A DNA stretch of 64,000 nucleotides from Rotaria sp. Silwood1 (Eukaryota; Rotifera; Eurotatoria; Philodinida; Philodinidae). The stretch spans positions 682,001-746,000 of the forward strand of contig CAJNOP010000019.1 of the NCBI GenBank assembly GCA_905250075.1, written 5' to 3'. A program made the position numbers and the translations under genes. The notes below the pieces were generated by a model. That model saw only the letters and a program-made list of their open reading frames with translations, made no database searches and had not been told where the DNA came from. This document shows positions 11,779-26,661 of this stretch, piece after piece. Position 1 is the first letter of the stretch, and every line of letters starts with the position of its first letter.

Positions 11779-14700
11779 GATCAAACCTTGTTGTTCTTTT
11801 TATTTTGACAACTATAATACACACAACCTATCAAGCGTGAGTCAAATAACTAAGTGATAGTGCAAATTACTGTCTCTTTCTTACTTGCTTCTTTCTCTTT
11901 AATATGATTGGCCAATCATAACAATATTACTACGTTTTTTTTTTCTATGTAATGAATGATGTACGTATCATTTTGTCCAACCAATCATGTAAAAAGATAC
12001 TTGTGATATGTCTACCAACTAAGCGAGAGAGAGAGCGAGAGGGAGAGAAAAAGCTATTATGAATGATGATGATGAAGACGACGAGCAAAAGCTTATATTG
12101 CTATTATCAAGTAGTAATAATACATCAAAAGAAAAATAAGAAATAAGGTCTCTCTCTATATTTTTTTTTCTTTTCTATTTGCTAATAGACTTTTCTTAAT
12201 GAATATACAGACAACTTTCTTTTCTGCAAAACCGATTATGAAAGCAAATGAGGCGAGAGAATCATTTGGAAATCAAGCAAGTCAAAGAGAAAAGGTTAGC
12301 AATTGATTATCACATATGCTAAAAGAAGAAGTTATTTTATCAGTTCGGAAAATCATAAAACGATGTTGTGGTTGACAGGATCATCAGAACTAATTTCATG
12401 TTTGCTATTGATCTATTTCATTACTTATCATTTCGAGATCCTTGTTGTTGTTTTTTTTTTCTTCTCTTTTGCATATCATGCCGACTTAAATGACAGGGCG
12501 CACTATACTCGTTTGTATACTACTGATGACAAGTGAAACCACGCCTTCATGAACATGCACAGCACATTCAAACAGATAGAGTGTGAGAGAGAGAGAAAAA
12601 AAAACGTTAGGCGACTAACTCGATTAAAATAATATCTCTTCGTCGTGTAAACATGATGCGATAGCTTGATCATCAATCAATATGTATATATATCTACAGA
12701 AGCGACTATGATTACAATCATCATAAGTGACAAAGAAAAAACGAAAAACTAGATATAATATTGACTAACATATACGTTTAACTCGTGTATTATCATTATC
12801 ATCAATGAGATAATAATAAAAGTAGGAAATGATTTAAAATCATCGATGTAGGTTATTTTTTGCTCGTTCTCATGAGATTCTTTTAGGCATGATTGATGAT
12901 GTAAAAGAAAAAAAAAGAAATTAAAAATTATATTCTTGTTCTTGTATGTTTATCGAATAATAATGTTTTTTTTTCTTGATTTGATAAATTATTTAAAGGT
13001 TTTATTATAATTTGATGTTAACTAAATATAATAATTAAACTATATTGCTTTTTCACCTTCTATGAATTAGCGATGAATTAATGTGTGACGGTCAGTCGAA
13101 CGAATAAAACAAATGCATACATTAAAATTCACTAAAAATAAATATATATAAATTGAATTCATTGATGAATAAATTACAGATCATGTATATATATATATAA
13201 AATATTTAAAAGAAGAGTAATATGGTTTTGAAGTTATTAATTCAGATATGACTCAATAGAATTTATATGTTATTAATTTGAAAACGGAGAGATATCAACT
13301 AGTGTTCTATAATTATAATAAATGTATTGTTCATATGATGAATATTTTTGCAATTATTTATTTCATTCTCTATGCTTATTTTTATTTGTAAATGTTGTAG
13401 TTTTTCAAAGCTTGTTAACTTCAAATATGAGATTGTTCTTTTTCTATTCATCTATATAAAAAAAATCAAATTAAAAATGATGACGTGAAATTCTTTTCTT
13501 TTTTAAAAACTAATTTGTAATTAAGAAAGTTTTGTATTAATATAACTTGATTGTAGTCTTGTTTTGGTTTTGTATTTCTCATTGAAATCTTAGCAGCTGA
13601 TCAATAAACTAAGAATAATCGATCATCGAATCATTTTATAGACTAGATTGAAATCTGTGTATGTGAATTTATTTCAATCACTCATCATCATTTGTACGTG
13701 ACTTCTTCTCATTTCTTTTCGTCTTTACTGTTCTTGTTCTCTTTCAATCATTATATGAATACGTGTTGTATTGGAATGTTTCGAGTAATTAGCGAGCATG
13801 AAGCGTGATCGATACATACATATACATATATCTGTATTCAATAGTAGAACAGTAAGAAAAAAAAAAGTGTTGATTTACTTGCCAATATTACTATAATTTG
13901 TTTTTAATACACGCAAAACTTGCATGCATATTATAGAACTACTCTTGGGATTTGAATCACTATTGTCGATTGACAAGTAATTGAATATTAATACAACAAT
14001 AAAAAAAAACAAGAACATATATTTGTTTATAACAATCAAATCTTTGATATAATTATAAGAAAAATTAAAGATTTTCATTTCTTACAAAAATTTGATTATG
14101 ATAAAACATAAGATTTTATGTTTATTTAAATAATTAGAAAGAATACTATGTCTAAATTTATGATATACACTTGAAGATTTTTCTTTCATATTCAATATGA
14201 TTAATATATGGAATGTTTACGTTTTTTCACACATTGAACGCAACTCTATTAGCACGTTTGCTTGCGCATCAATGATGATATGTGCCCGGAAGACCAAGCA
14301 ACATACCAATACGATCATTTTCTTTGAGCGGAAAGAATAGACATCCGACCTAATCTTTTGATGGGTAAACTATGATAACGATGATGAGAAACTAATAAGT
14401 GTGTCGAGCGAGTTTCTTTTTCCTTAACAGGTATAAATGATAAGAATGATGATGAGAAAATATGTGAAGAAAAATGATCAATAACAAAGAAAAAAAAACA
14501 TATTATCGAACTAGTAGGATATGTCAAATTTATGCTTGACTATATATGTTTTTATAAAGAAATATTTCGTTTCATGTCGATCAATATGAAACGTATCTAT
14601 CGATATTATTGTTTAATTTATTAATAAAATAAAAAAAAAAAACAAAAAAAGATAAAACAAATCAATAGAACATTTCGCAAACACTCATTTTTAACATATT

Positions 14701-17700
14701 GACTAAAGGTATTGTTAACAGAGAATACTTGAGTTTTTAAAAAGAAGTATCGTTAGTCTATCAGATTTTGAATAAATTTGTGTAACCTTAGGTAACATAT
14801 AAGTTCATAATACTTTAAAGTAAAAAAGTAATCTATTTTATGTAGTTTAACAAGAACATCAATCAGGATCAAGAATTATGAATTGTGGTATAAGAACAAA
14901 AGATTTATGGAGGATTCTTGAATGACCGTGATCTTATTCTTTTAATTAGGAAAAGTATATTATAGAATGAGAAGCCTTGACATCAACGATAATTGCCTTC
15001 TATCATGCTTGTCATACAGTCGTGTCAATTTAAAAACAGGAATTTTTAAGAAAAAAAAAATATGAATTTTGGTCGGCTTGTACTAATTGATGATTTCAAC
15101 AATGTATTCTTCATTTATTAATTAAAGTACTTTTTTGATATTCTGTTTCATAAAACAGAAAAACAATTCTGCTGTTTATCTATTGGAAGATTTTTGAAAT
15201 TGAATAGTTTATTATCTCTTTGTATCATTTTTAAACGAGTATATTGATTATTTTATACTTGCAATATTGAATAATTTACTTAGTAGATGAAAAAGTTAAA
15301 GTGAAGTGATAAAATAACTGTTGCATGACGCTCGGCAACATTAGAGATGCACACAGTGAGAACAATTAAAGTACATTTATCTTACGAGAAAACATCGTCA
15401 AGTGGTAAATTGCTTTTCAGATAAGTCTTACCAAACTAAATATGTTCCATTGAGAGTTAAGAAAGCCTAAAATGATTCATGCTCATGAATCTTTTTTCAT
15501 GAATCATAGCCATGTTAGTGAGCTTTTGTGGAACTTACATATATTTTCGACAAAAATAATGAGTGCAAGTTTAAATCAAGGTTTTTACAGGTCCTTCTCC
15601 CCAGGTTATAGTAATCGGAAGTGGGAGAAGAAAAATCAAAGATTATTGGGCACGTTTTCTTAGCAATGAGGAAAAGCGCATCAGTAATAACAATGCTTAT
15701 ATTATTCTGGATTCTTCTAGAATTTTTCAATACATTGTATCATTCTAAGATTTTTACTGTGGATTCTATCTAGTTTAAACATTGTAGGTTTCGATATTTA
15801 ATGCAAGGAAAGAACCTTATTGCAAGTATTAATCAGAAGAGCAGTGATATTATTGATCTGTTAGAGATGGAATAGGATGCATATATAGACAATGATGAAC
15901 TTATTGCATTTTAAGTTTAGACATAACTCAACAATATATGTCAAAATTTATCAAGAGAAAAGATAGTATGCTCAGAAGCTTACTGAATGATTAAATAGAT
16001 GTGTATATAGGAGGCTAATTTGGTGGTTGAACTGATGAAATGAAAAATCAAATGACAGCTGCCTTTTCCTATGGCATGTATCATATATACTATCATTAGA
16101 AGAAGAGATTTAATCTATGAAAGATGCATATGACAATAATTTTGGGTTATTAATTTAGTTGACTTTTTTTTCTAATAAATTATTGTAATCTATCTGACAA
16201 TATATCATAAATTTATGACAGTCAGAGTCTGTGAGTTCCACACTTGGATCCCTCGCGAGATCACATCGACCAGTTTTCAACAAAGTTAGGTGTTTTTTTC
16301 TGAGATTATTATTCAATTCAACTTTTGAGTTAAAAAACTTAGCATAAACTTTTGAGATGCTGAAAAACTGGAGATTCGGTTTTTTGGAAACTACATCCTT
16401 TTGAATCTATTATAATTTCTTTTTCTTATATTCTTGTTGTATATATTTGTTTTTACTGAAATCATCGTTTGGATTCTTTTCCACTATCTTAATGATGAAT
16501 AAAAGATGGAAAATAAATCTTGTTAAATAATTCTGATAGCCACTCTAAATAATTATTCGAACAAAGTTTTGTTGTTTTCGTATAACAGATATATATATAT
16601 AATATTGGTACCTGAATATAGATAGTGATAGGAAATCTGACACTTTCACAATGAATTAGTCTCATTGAGAAATTTATTTTTGTAAATTTTAGACTCAAAA
16701 ATCAACTGTAAAGATGTCCTGACAACGACCAAAAAGTTATGATCAAAAAGTAATTAACTCAAATGGATATAACTTAAGTGAAAAAATTCATCTACATGGA
16801 TCAATTTAGAATTTTCCTAGTGTCGACAGGACATACCTAATGAGATACGACATCAACGGATAGGTCAAGAAAAAAAAGAAATTTGCAAAGAATCAAAACA
16901 AGAATATTGACTTGTAATAGCTTTATTCCTGCCATAACGGATAAAGATTTATCTCTATTTTTGTCCTTTTTCGATTCATTCTTATGATTCTCCACTAATT
17001 GATGATGTTATATCTTGATGTTGTGTTATGTTTCCTTCTCTTTTCTCCTCATTTCTTTATATTATTTTATTTACAAAAAAAAAATATATATATATATGAT
17101 ATACGTATTAGATTCTCCTTCCTTATGGTTATCCTTGTTCTCTATTTGTGGTTTGTATTTCTATTTTTTTTAATGATGACAAGTATAAAAAGAATTTAAA
17201 CACGAGCCTTCGGACATTAGGATTCTTAAATATAGAAGTATATTTATCATCATCATCAGAATTCGTTTAAACTACGTAGGTACGAAGAAAAACAACTCTG
17301 TTCTTCTAGAATATTTATTTATTCTAGTTCTCATTTCAAACAAATATCGACCTTTAATAATCGATATTGAAAGTTACATATCAAGGTATACTTCACATTC
17401 AATTGTAGGTCAATATGAATAGCGAGGAATCTTTAAAGAAACATTTCCATGTTGATCTTCGTATTAACAACGTAAAACGTTTTCTCAAATTCTATTGAGT
17501 TTCCAATAAGAGTCCTGATATAATACAGCATTACATTCGTTCAATTAGACAAGGTACTTTAGTGAATCAGCTACTGATTTGTCAAATATAATTCTCAGAA
17601 AAAAAACGAACGATATTAATTAGAATGATTTGAGATTATTCAAATTCCAACATCAAATACTATTTCGTCTTATCTATTATTCTTTCTTCTGATTAGAATA

Positions 17701-19032
17701 CTGAATATATAGAATGTTTTTTCTTAAACCAATATAGTTTTTGTCTGCAAATTAAACCTTTTGTTAATCCAAAATTCTACCTTAAGTTCGATTTTCCTCT
17801 AGTGATACTATGAACAAGAATATTGTTTCATTTGTCTAATAAGCAATGCGACATTTAAATAAATAGTATATTCTTCTTATCATCCACAATCAATATTGAA
17901 ATGCATGAAGTTCTGAAATATCAAGCATAATTCAATTCAATGTCAAACTACGATTTTCGATACATAATTCTCATAGTTATCGTTACATGGATATGTATTA
18001 CTGACGACAAAAGAAATATTTCTGTGTAAAAATAAAAATCGATCAAAGTATATCGTAAGCCAAAATATTGATCCATTGTGTACATAAGTAACAGATATAT
18101 TCACTCTAGGAATACATTAATGTGCAAAAAGGTTTCCATTGAAATGTTAAGATGCTGAGTTACATATAGAATTATCTGAAAACATTCTCATCCAGTTACT
18201 TAACCGAAGAGATATTTGTATAAAAATGATAACAGCAATTTAAAATACTGAAATAATAAATTAGTTTATTTCTTAATAATAGTTTGAGAATTCAGTTCGT
18301 AACAATTGACCAGTTGTTACAACCATTCTCAGTTTCAATCGATAATACACTTGACATGTGTACATGAGGATAAGATGCACATTCACACCGACATCCATAT
18401 TAGTCCAGCTACATTTTTTGTGGAACTCTTTGTCTTTTGGTTCCTTCTAGATGCAAAATCTAAATGGTTTCGACAGGAACAGATCCTGACAGTTCCAGTA
18501 TTATTTAATTAGGGATCAAAGAAAAAGATCTAGTTCGATCAGATTTGTGAGCAAAGCAACCGTTTCCGAGACATTCTCATGTCAGCAATTGTCTTCTTCA
18601 ATAGGATTCATAGGCAGAATTTAAGAAACTGAATATCATTCAACTTCATTGGATAATATATTCACTTGCGGTATAAACAATATATTCTTAGATGATTATT
18701 CTCGAAAATAAAAAATTCTTTTTTTTTCCCAATCTGCTATCTTCATTATTTTTGCTCAACTTTTGGCAACCTTCCTATCCGTCGATTATCGATGACCATC
18801 TCAATATTGGCGAACTGAGATATTTAGCTCAGAAAATTCTCATAGGTTTTTTCAGTTATTTTTTTGAAAACAGTACAAATTGCTTGCCATTTAGTCGTAT
18901 AGCGAAAAAAAGAATAGAAAGATGAACGTCTTTGTTTGATAAATAGCATTCCACTTTGACGAATAACTGTGGACGATACATATAAAAAAGACTCATCATA
19001 AGTTCATGTTTTGTAAAGAAAAATGAATCATC
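11779..19032. other. Long gene-poor region upstream of engrailed
   Basis: About 7 kb without a recognisable gene on either strand. It contains AG/CT microsatellites (for example near 12025-12048) and poly-A/T runs. Given its place next to a developmental regulator it may hold engrailed enhancers, but this is inference; I cannot identify specific sites. Confidence 0.4.
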
Positions 19033-21320
19033 TTATTTGAGTTGGGATGAAATACGCTGAATATCTTGTTCAAGTTGCATAAAAGTTGAATGTGTCGGTG
19101 TAAGAGTATGACGATATATGTCAGCTGCCTGTTGATAATACGATAGAGTTTGCTGTAAGTCATTTTTCTTCTCGTAAACGTAGCCTATTTTGTGAAGGGT
19201 CGATGCCATATTTCGATTTTGTGGTAATTCTGATGCCTTCAATGTTTTTAATGATAGGTCATAATGTGATAAAGCCAAATCGTAAAGACCGAGCTCAGTA
19301 TGGCAATCAGCCATATTATTGAGCAATTGACTGATTTGAGTATGCTGCATTGATGATTGTTTCTGTTGAATAACTAATGCTTTTAAATAATAATCTAGAG
19401 CTTCAAACCATTGTTTAATAGCCTGGTAGACTGTACCCACATTTGTATAATACTCGGCTATGCACACATGTTCTTTACCGAATACTTCTTTTGCCATTGT
19501 TAACGCTTTGTTGTAATATTCAAGTGCCTGTTTATAATCATTTTTCTGTCGATAAATACCTGCAATTGTCGTATAATTAGCTGCTAAACGAGGATCGTGG
19601 AATTGTGGATTTCGAGTAGCATACTCGAGCGATTTTCTATACCATTTTATACTTGTTTCTAAATCGTTTTTTTCACGCGCAAGACTTCCAAGAATATCAT
19701 AGCATACAGCAAGATCATACTCATTGGCAGGTAATTCAACAGATAAACGAAGACAATACTTTTCTGCTTCATCAAATTTACCCAATCGTCGTAGAATATT
19801 AATAAATGAAAATAGATTTATTTCTTCCTTTTGATCCTTTTTGATATAATCAAAAGTTGGTTTCAAATTTTGATCGTCTTCATTAGATAATTTCATTCGA
19901 ATAACCCATACTTGATTGTCATCACAACGAATATCAATCAACTGAAAAATGGATCCGGCCATAAAGAGAACTTCTTCATTAGCATTGTAACTATGTGCTG
20001 TAATATTAGCAAATGATTTACTAGTAGCCGATTGAGGATTAGCTTCAATTTCGAATAAAGTGTGTTGTAGTTCATTTACTGGAATGAGAGTTTTGACGAA
20101 ATTAATAGCTTGGTCACGATTTAGTATAGTAGAAAGAAAAGAAGTCATAGCAATGAATTTACCAATCGAATCTTTGAATATTTGTAATTCTTCAATGGAC
20201 ATCAATTGACTTCGATAGACATGCATAACGGATGTACATTGATAATTTTGAAGTTGTCGATCGATATCATGAATAAAAAATCGAAAGAGTAAAAGTAAAT
20301 CAGTATTTTGTACTCGAAGAGCTTTGTTCAATAAACGTGGAAGAAACGAATCTCGAGTATACCACCATAGTGCACGGCTCGCTTGATAGTCTCGTTGAAA
20401 TTCATGAACTATGGCTAATTCAGGATCGTTTTTGAGATATGCTTTCTTACATAAAGAAATAAGATCAGTCTTATCTTTGGCTGTTGGCTTCATGCGAAGG
20501 AAAAAATCAATCAATAATTGTGAATAAATGAATTGAGTATTGGTACCCGTTGTCCATTGTCTGTTATCTATATTGGGATCAAAAATACTGATAGAAAGTG
20601 GTTCGTCCACTTTGTTACGAATTCGTGTTATTTGATCTTGTCGAATTTTCGCCACAAGATCGTCTAATTCTACAATAACGCCTCTGACCTAAAAAGAAAC
20701 TCGACGATAATGAGTTATATAGTACTATCAAAAACTGAATCTGAATTCTGATAATCAATTATTGAAAAACTTTGAAACATACTCAAAGGGTGTGAATATG
20801 GGTGTAAGGATCTTCTGTTCATACCCATACACAGTCGGACTGCATACATACGGTCACAATATACTCTATCACCATAGATCCACAACAATATCCTTTCTTT
20901 TTCTTAATGTTTGAGTTCCACACTTTGTCAAAGTTCAAAACTCATGCATTTCGATCACGATTAAATAAAAGACTTACTTACTTTTGTAAAATCTTTTGAC
21001 CATTCTTCATGGTAGTCCTTATCCATGCAGTAGATGTAGATGGATGAAATTTGTCGAAGTTGATGAATACGGGGCATCAATTCTTGACCCAATCGACCAG
21101 TGACAACAAAAACTATTCGATCACTTTTGGATACATTTTGAATATATTGTTCACATTTTTCTGCATCTTTAAATTTTCTTAAATGATTGATTGATGTACG
21201 AAGAAATTGTCGACCTTTTTCATCTTCGACAGTATCATCGGCTGCTGGATCAAGCCAAACAAGATGAAATGTTTCAAGATTATCATCTTTTGGCTCCGGA
21301 GATCCAAAAATATTTCCCAT
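19033..21320 (-). CDS. Mono-ADP-ribosyltransferase with C-terminal TPR repeats
   Basis: Exons 21320-20982 and 20688-19033 join in phase 0 to 664 residues. The N-terminal exon (NLETFHLVWLDPAADD to SSIYIYCMDKDYHEEW) is a conserved module I associate with a large bdelloid rotifer family. An R-S-E type ADP-ribosyltransferase fold follows: the Arg strand (HVYRSQLM, Arg about 272), the STS-like strand (MTSFLSTI, about 295-300) and the ARTT-loop Glu (NANEEVLF, about 349-355). Several TPRs of the kinesin-light-chain type fill roughly residues 400-660 (for example EKNDLETSIKWYRKSLEYA). The usual E-x-E reads N-x-E here, so the first acidic residue is lost and activity or target choice may differ. There is no signal peptide. 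It likely transfers ADP-ribose from NAD to proteins docked by the TPRs; the physiological target is unknown. Confidence 0.85.
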
Positions 21321-24300
21321 CGTTGATATTTTTCGTCAATTATACAGACAAACTATCACAGGGAAAAAAGAACAACTGATTGTGATAAAATTTAAAAGCA
21401 AAAGAATGTTTTTTTTTTGGTTTCTTTCTTTCTTTCTTTTCATTTAACAAGTGTTGATATAAAGAGAGATATGGTAGAAGAAAACCAAAAGAATAGAGCC
21501 ACATATTCATAAGTGCCCTTATCAGGATATTTCAAGAGCGTTTACACTCAGTGGGAAAGAATAGTTCGTCATGATCGTTATTTCACCTGCATCTAAAAGT
21601 ATACGTTTATCAACATACATCACTATCTTTGAGATAGATGAATGATTGTTTTTGTTATCGGATAATGAATGAGAATGTTAAAATCTAGTAGTCGTGCAAT
21701 TTTCGACTTGTGGAGATTTCCAAGCAATACGTTTACCACCTCCAAGATGATTATATTCGATTACAATCATGTCAAATATCTCACGAATAAATGCAAGTGT
21801 TTCATAGTTCGTGGTTGAAGACGAGAATCTTTGCTTCCTAGTGTGATAAAGAATAAAAAAAACTCTAAAGACATGTGAAAATTCAAAGAAGACACAATCG
21901 TAACAAGCACATTTGTTTTTTTATGCATTTGACTTTCGAATTGAGTGTATCTCTAGAAATAAAAATCATATTTCATAGATCTGAGTTGCTTGAAGTATAG
22001 TTCAAATGAATTTTTAGTTGTTTCAATCTCATTATCATCCCGTAAGGCATAGATTATTAATTTAATTTTGATTCATAGAAGCCTACATAACACTGAGAAT
22101 TGTTTTAAGGTTTAAGTTTGAAATATATATCTATAGATCAAAATCAAACTGATCAGTCATTTGTTACAAGATAATTACAAGATTGGCATAATTAAAAATG
22201 TATCTAAAATAAATTTCAAACAAATGAGAGCTTCGGATTATGATTGTTCCCTGTAGCAATACATTGAATTCAAAAACAGAACCTTTAGTAACATGCTAAG
22301 ATATACGATAGAAATTATTCTACCTATAAAAATCTCATATAATTGCTACACGTTCTGTGAAAGTGACATATATAAAGAATGGTTCGTAGATTTTAGGCCA
22401 TTTCGAGAATTCTCGCGTCTTTCGAATATACTAAAGTTGGACAGATATAAAAAAAATATATTTATAATGTCTAAGCTATCATGTAAAAGTAACTATATTC
22501 AATTGACATCATTTTTCAGAAAATGCCTTTTTAGAAAACGGATTAAACCATATTGGTCAAATCTATTGTCTAATCCTTTTTTTATTAGAATGAGAAAATT
22601 ATCAAATGCATTCATTCTGAGTCATTTTTATCATTATATACTTGAGGAGTTTCATGCTCAAATAAATTTAGACGTAGTTTTCTTTTTGCATGGTTAAGAT
22701 ACAAATATAATGAAAAAGAGTGAAAAACAAATTCGATCAAATTATTTTATCATGTTTACTAATGATGTATCCTCTTAATGAGGTTATTAGTTGATTAGAA
22801 TGAATTTCGATTAATAATTTAGATGTTACTCTTCAGCACTTATCTTTTATGTTTATTCAACTTTTTATATTCAAAAACAACATCAAAGTGGGTCAAAAAT
22901 TTATAAAATACCATTTATATATAAAAATTTATTTATGATATCTAATAATAGTTATTCACTTCTTCCTCATCGTTGTAGACGTGAACAGAAAAAGTAACTA
23001 GATGGTATTCGAGTTTCTCTAGAATACGAAATGCAATGTGAAGCACGAATGTCAAACTTTCGAAAAAAAACGATCTATCGTGAGAAACGAATAGTCGATT
23101 ATCGATTTACTGTCGAATGTCCTTAAAGTTAAGCTCTTTGTATTCGACTGATAGTAGGCCTTTTTCATGATCATTGTGAATCGAAAAAAGTTTCGTTTCC
23201 ATCAATCAGCTGATCAAAGTCAGAAACACGTTGAAAAGTAGCCATGATATAACACATACCTATGGAGCCTCTACGAAACCCTAGAAGCAATCTTTTGACG
23301 AAAGAATTTCTTTTAGATGACTACGATGATTGTTTTTTTTATTTCTAAAGCTCATCGTTTGATTGATCGCTTAATGATTTCTATAATTCAAAATCTAGAA
23401 TGAGCTGTATTCACAGCTATTTGATACATGAGCTAGAATAAAGTGCACCTAACTTTTCTTTATTTTAATTATCTGAAAATTAAAAAAATGAAGTTCTCAA
23501 AATATTGCCAATTTTGAAAGGAAACTAAACATCCTGTTCCCTCTGTTTTAACGAACGTTTACTTATTCAGTATACATTAAATGTGTTCTCTTGTGGAAAA
23601 GATATCATAAATAGATGTTATAGCAGTTCTCGAGTAGTATTTCTTTATTTATATTAATCAAATCATTATTATAAATGTCGCTATTAACTTTTATTATTTG
23701 TTTGAAGTAATTTCTTTCATTCTGATATAACAACCTATACAACAATCATTAAATCATATTCAGTCATTTATTGAAATATCATATTGTTACAGTATGGTTT
23801 ATAAATCAACTGACTCAACTAAAAGAACAGTACAAATCTTTGATAAAGAAAGAGTTTCGATAATTTTCACTCTGATTTTTTTTCTTGGATTACCATAAAG
23901 AATGAACTTTCTAGTAGTCTCTTATAGAATTCTGAAAACTAACAAAGATATGAGCAACTGTCCGTCGATAGATTATCATTGATGCTAACGATAATTAACC
24001 ATTGCTAAGATCACTACTGAGTCTTGCGTCATTATATTGACATAATGAAAACAAAATCCGTAGAATATTTATAATATTCGGATTTTACTTTGAGTGAACG
24101 AAGCATCATACAGAAAATTGAATAAAATTTGTACTAAATAGAGGTCTCAACATCTCTTATTATGTTTCAATGAGCATCAAACGATGTGCCATTCTCCAGA
24201 TCATAGCGTCAAAAAAAATATGAACTTTTTATGCGGAATTCGAGAAAGAGTACGATCGCTATACAGTGCTTTGCACCACATTGAAAATGAGAAATTCTCT

Positions 24301-26376
24301 TTTGCTATAAATAATACATAAAAAAACGAAAGACTGATATTATCGGTGACATTCAATTGCTTCACATATATCTACGATTTCGATGAAAGGACTACAAATT
24401 TAAAGACTGATTCATATTCAACTATTCGTTTAAGTTGCATTTCTATCAATTATATTAACTATATATTGACTAGACGAAAAACAAATGCAATAAGTTTTCA
24501 AAAAATATGTCAAGCTATGTATGAAATAGTAATGAAAAGGCTACGAGGAAAGAATTAGTGATTACTATGAATGATAGAAACAAGTTACACGGTCATACAA
24601 AGAATAGGTGATGGAATGGATGGTTCACTGAAACGAATGAAAATTAGTAGACATAATTCAAAGATAAAGAAAATAGAATATAACAAAAAAACGAAAAAAT
24701 ACACTTATCTAATTATGCATAAACAAATTGGATCATTACAATAATCTTTTACGAACTCGAAATATTTTCTGAAGATGATGATGTTACAATATCAATATTA
24801 TTCAGAACTAGGTTCTTCGATAAACCGAAGTATTCTGAAACGATGACGACTCATGAAATCTTGAAGAACACTGACACTTGATATCGGATAAATAAAACTC
24901 ATAAACACACTTGTTTTTTTATCTCAATGTCACATTACAAAACTTTTTATTTTTATTGGTTTTGTGGATAAGGAAACGTAATCTGAAGTATGTTGTACAG
25001 CTATCTAACGACTCATTGCAAAAAAAAATAGTTAGCAAATCATGTGATTTATTGGAATTATCAACTAATGCAAAATAAACTACACAATGATAGAGGGGAA
25101 AAATGAGATGAAATTTTCTCAACTTCAATGCATAATCTATTTATTTTCTTGGCCTGAGTAAAATCAGCAAATGTAGAGAGAAACACAAGGATTTGTTCAT
25201 CATCGCGATCAATTTAAAAGTCTCTGAACCTTAATAAAGAGAGCAAACAGATCTTTGTATTTTAATCGATTCTAGTCAGCCAGCATGGGTTATTTATTTT
25301 GCGAGGTGATTGAAAAACATTAATTTTCCGATAAGTCACAGTTAGATTTGTTTTTCCTTCGAAAAAAGTTATATTTTAATATATCCAATATCCTACATTA
25401 TTTTTCTTTTGCCTCTTTTTGATTATATAATCTTTTCAATCTTTGATGCTTATCCATGCCGAAACAAAAAGAGCATTAGTGAAGTAATAAACATCTATTC
25501 ACACTTAACTGATGACGACTTATATTTAGAAATGATCATAAACAAAAGAGAAAGTTCTTGAAAATTTCTTTGTTCCCACAGACTCTACAATAGAAACATG
25601 AAATGAATAAATATAACGATACATATACTACATCTCAAGTAGATCAGATCCAAATTAAAACTTTGAGAAAAATAATAGACAAACGAATTAAATAAATATA
25701 TAATAGAAACTGGTAGAATCTCGCACACATCAAGAAGAAGATCAGTCGTACGTCTTTAATAGAATTGTTAAAAAAAGACTTGACATTTTGATAATAGATC
25801 AGATGATCTTTAAATACAAATTTTCATATCAGTAGTCTTCATATAAGTATAAGTTCTTAAACTAAAGATTCTACATTTTAACGAATCTCAAAAAAACAAA
25901 TTCGTTGAAACAAGAGAATATGCGCAAATATATGTTTTCTTCGCTGATCTGTCCAGTTAAGATACTGTTCTGTCTTTAAATATGGCTAAATTCGAAAATG
26001 TTACCATGAAAACACGCAAAAACACGTTAGTCTAGAAAAAGTGTACGTGCTTTGACGTTCGCAGGTGTCTCTAATGTGGTTAAAAACGTTAAAAGAATAA
26101 TAAAACAGCGTTCTTTACGATAACGTGGTCTAAAGACATTGCCTTAAATCAATTTTAATGCTGTTTTTTCAACGATCTTGTTTGATTTGATTTCAGTATC
26201 ACATCCAATTGCCTACATTCATATTTCCTAATGTTAGAATAATACTTTGCTACAATGTCTTAACTTCAGAGAAGAAAAAGAAACTCTGAACATAGAAACA
26301 AAACAATATCAAATCTTGCTCACTTTTTAAAGACATCTTTTAGCGATTGTGAATGTAATAAGGGAATAATCATAAA
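21321..26376. other. Intergenic, no gene recognised
   Basis: AT-rich. The longest open frame is 134 codons on the plus strand at 22293-22697. It has no domain I recognise and a composition no different from its flanks, and a frame of this length is not surprising at this base composition. I see no tRNA, snRNA or tandem array. Confidence 0.4.
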
Positions 26377-26661
26377 CAGTACTGATCAAAATTATAAGAA
26401 AAAAGCTTTTTTAATGTGTTAACTGTTTTTTTTTCACATCTTTAAGCATTTGTTTCATCTTATTACTTTCATCGAGTAAATAAGTATTTTTTTTTAATGA
26501 AAATACATAATTCTAAGAAAATGCTGAATTGGTATTTGGATACAACTAGTTAAATGCATAGGTCTTGGTAGATACATTAATTGAAGAACAGAGAAAGATC
26601 TGAAGACAAAGCTAATAGATGAGGAAAAAAACGTTTTTTCTTGTAATTTTGAGCAGTACTG
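26377..26661. mobile_element. Tc1/mariner-like MITE (285 bp)
   Basis: The terminal inverted repeats extend roughly 35 bases. The left end starts CAGTACTGATCAAAATTATA and the right end, read inward, starts CAGTACTGCTCAAAATTACA; both run into AAGAAAAAA. The right end is followed by TA, and the left end is preceded by AA in an ATAAA context, so the TA target duplication is only half visible. CAGT ends and TA targets fit the Tc1/mariner/pogo group. No coding capacity. Arm divergence is small. Confidence 0.7.

Noticed and set aside
22293-22697. 134-codon open frame on the plus strand
   Set aside because: No recognisable domain, no splice context and composition like its flanks; a frame this long is not surprising when scanning 64 kb of such DNA.
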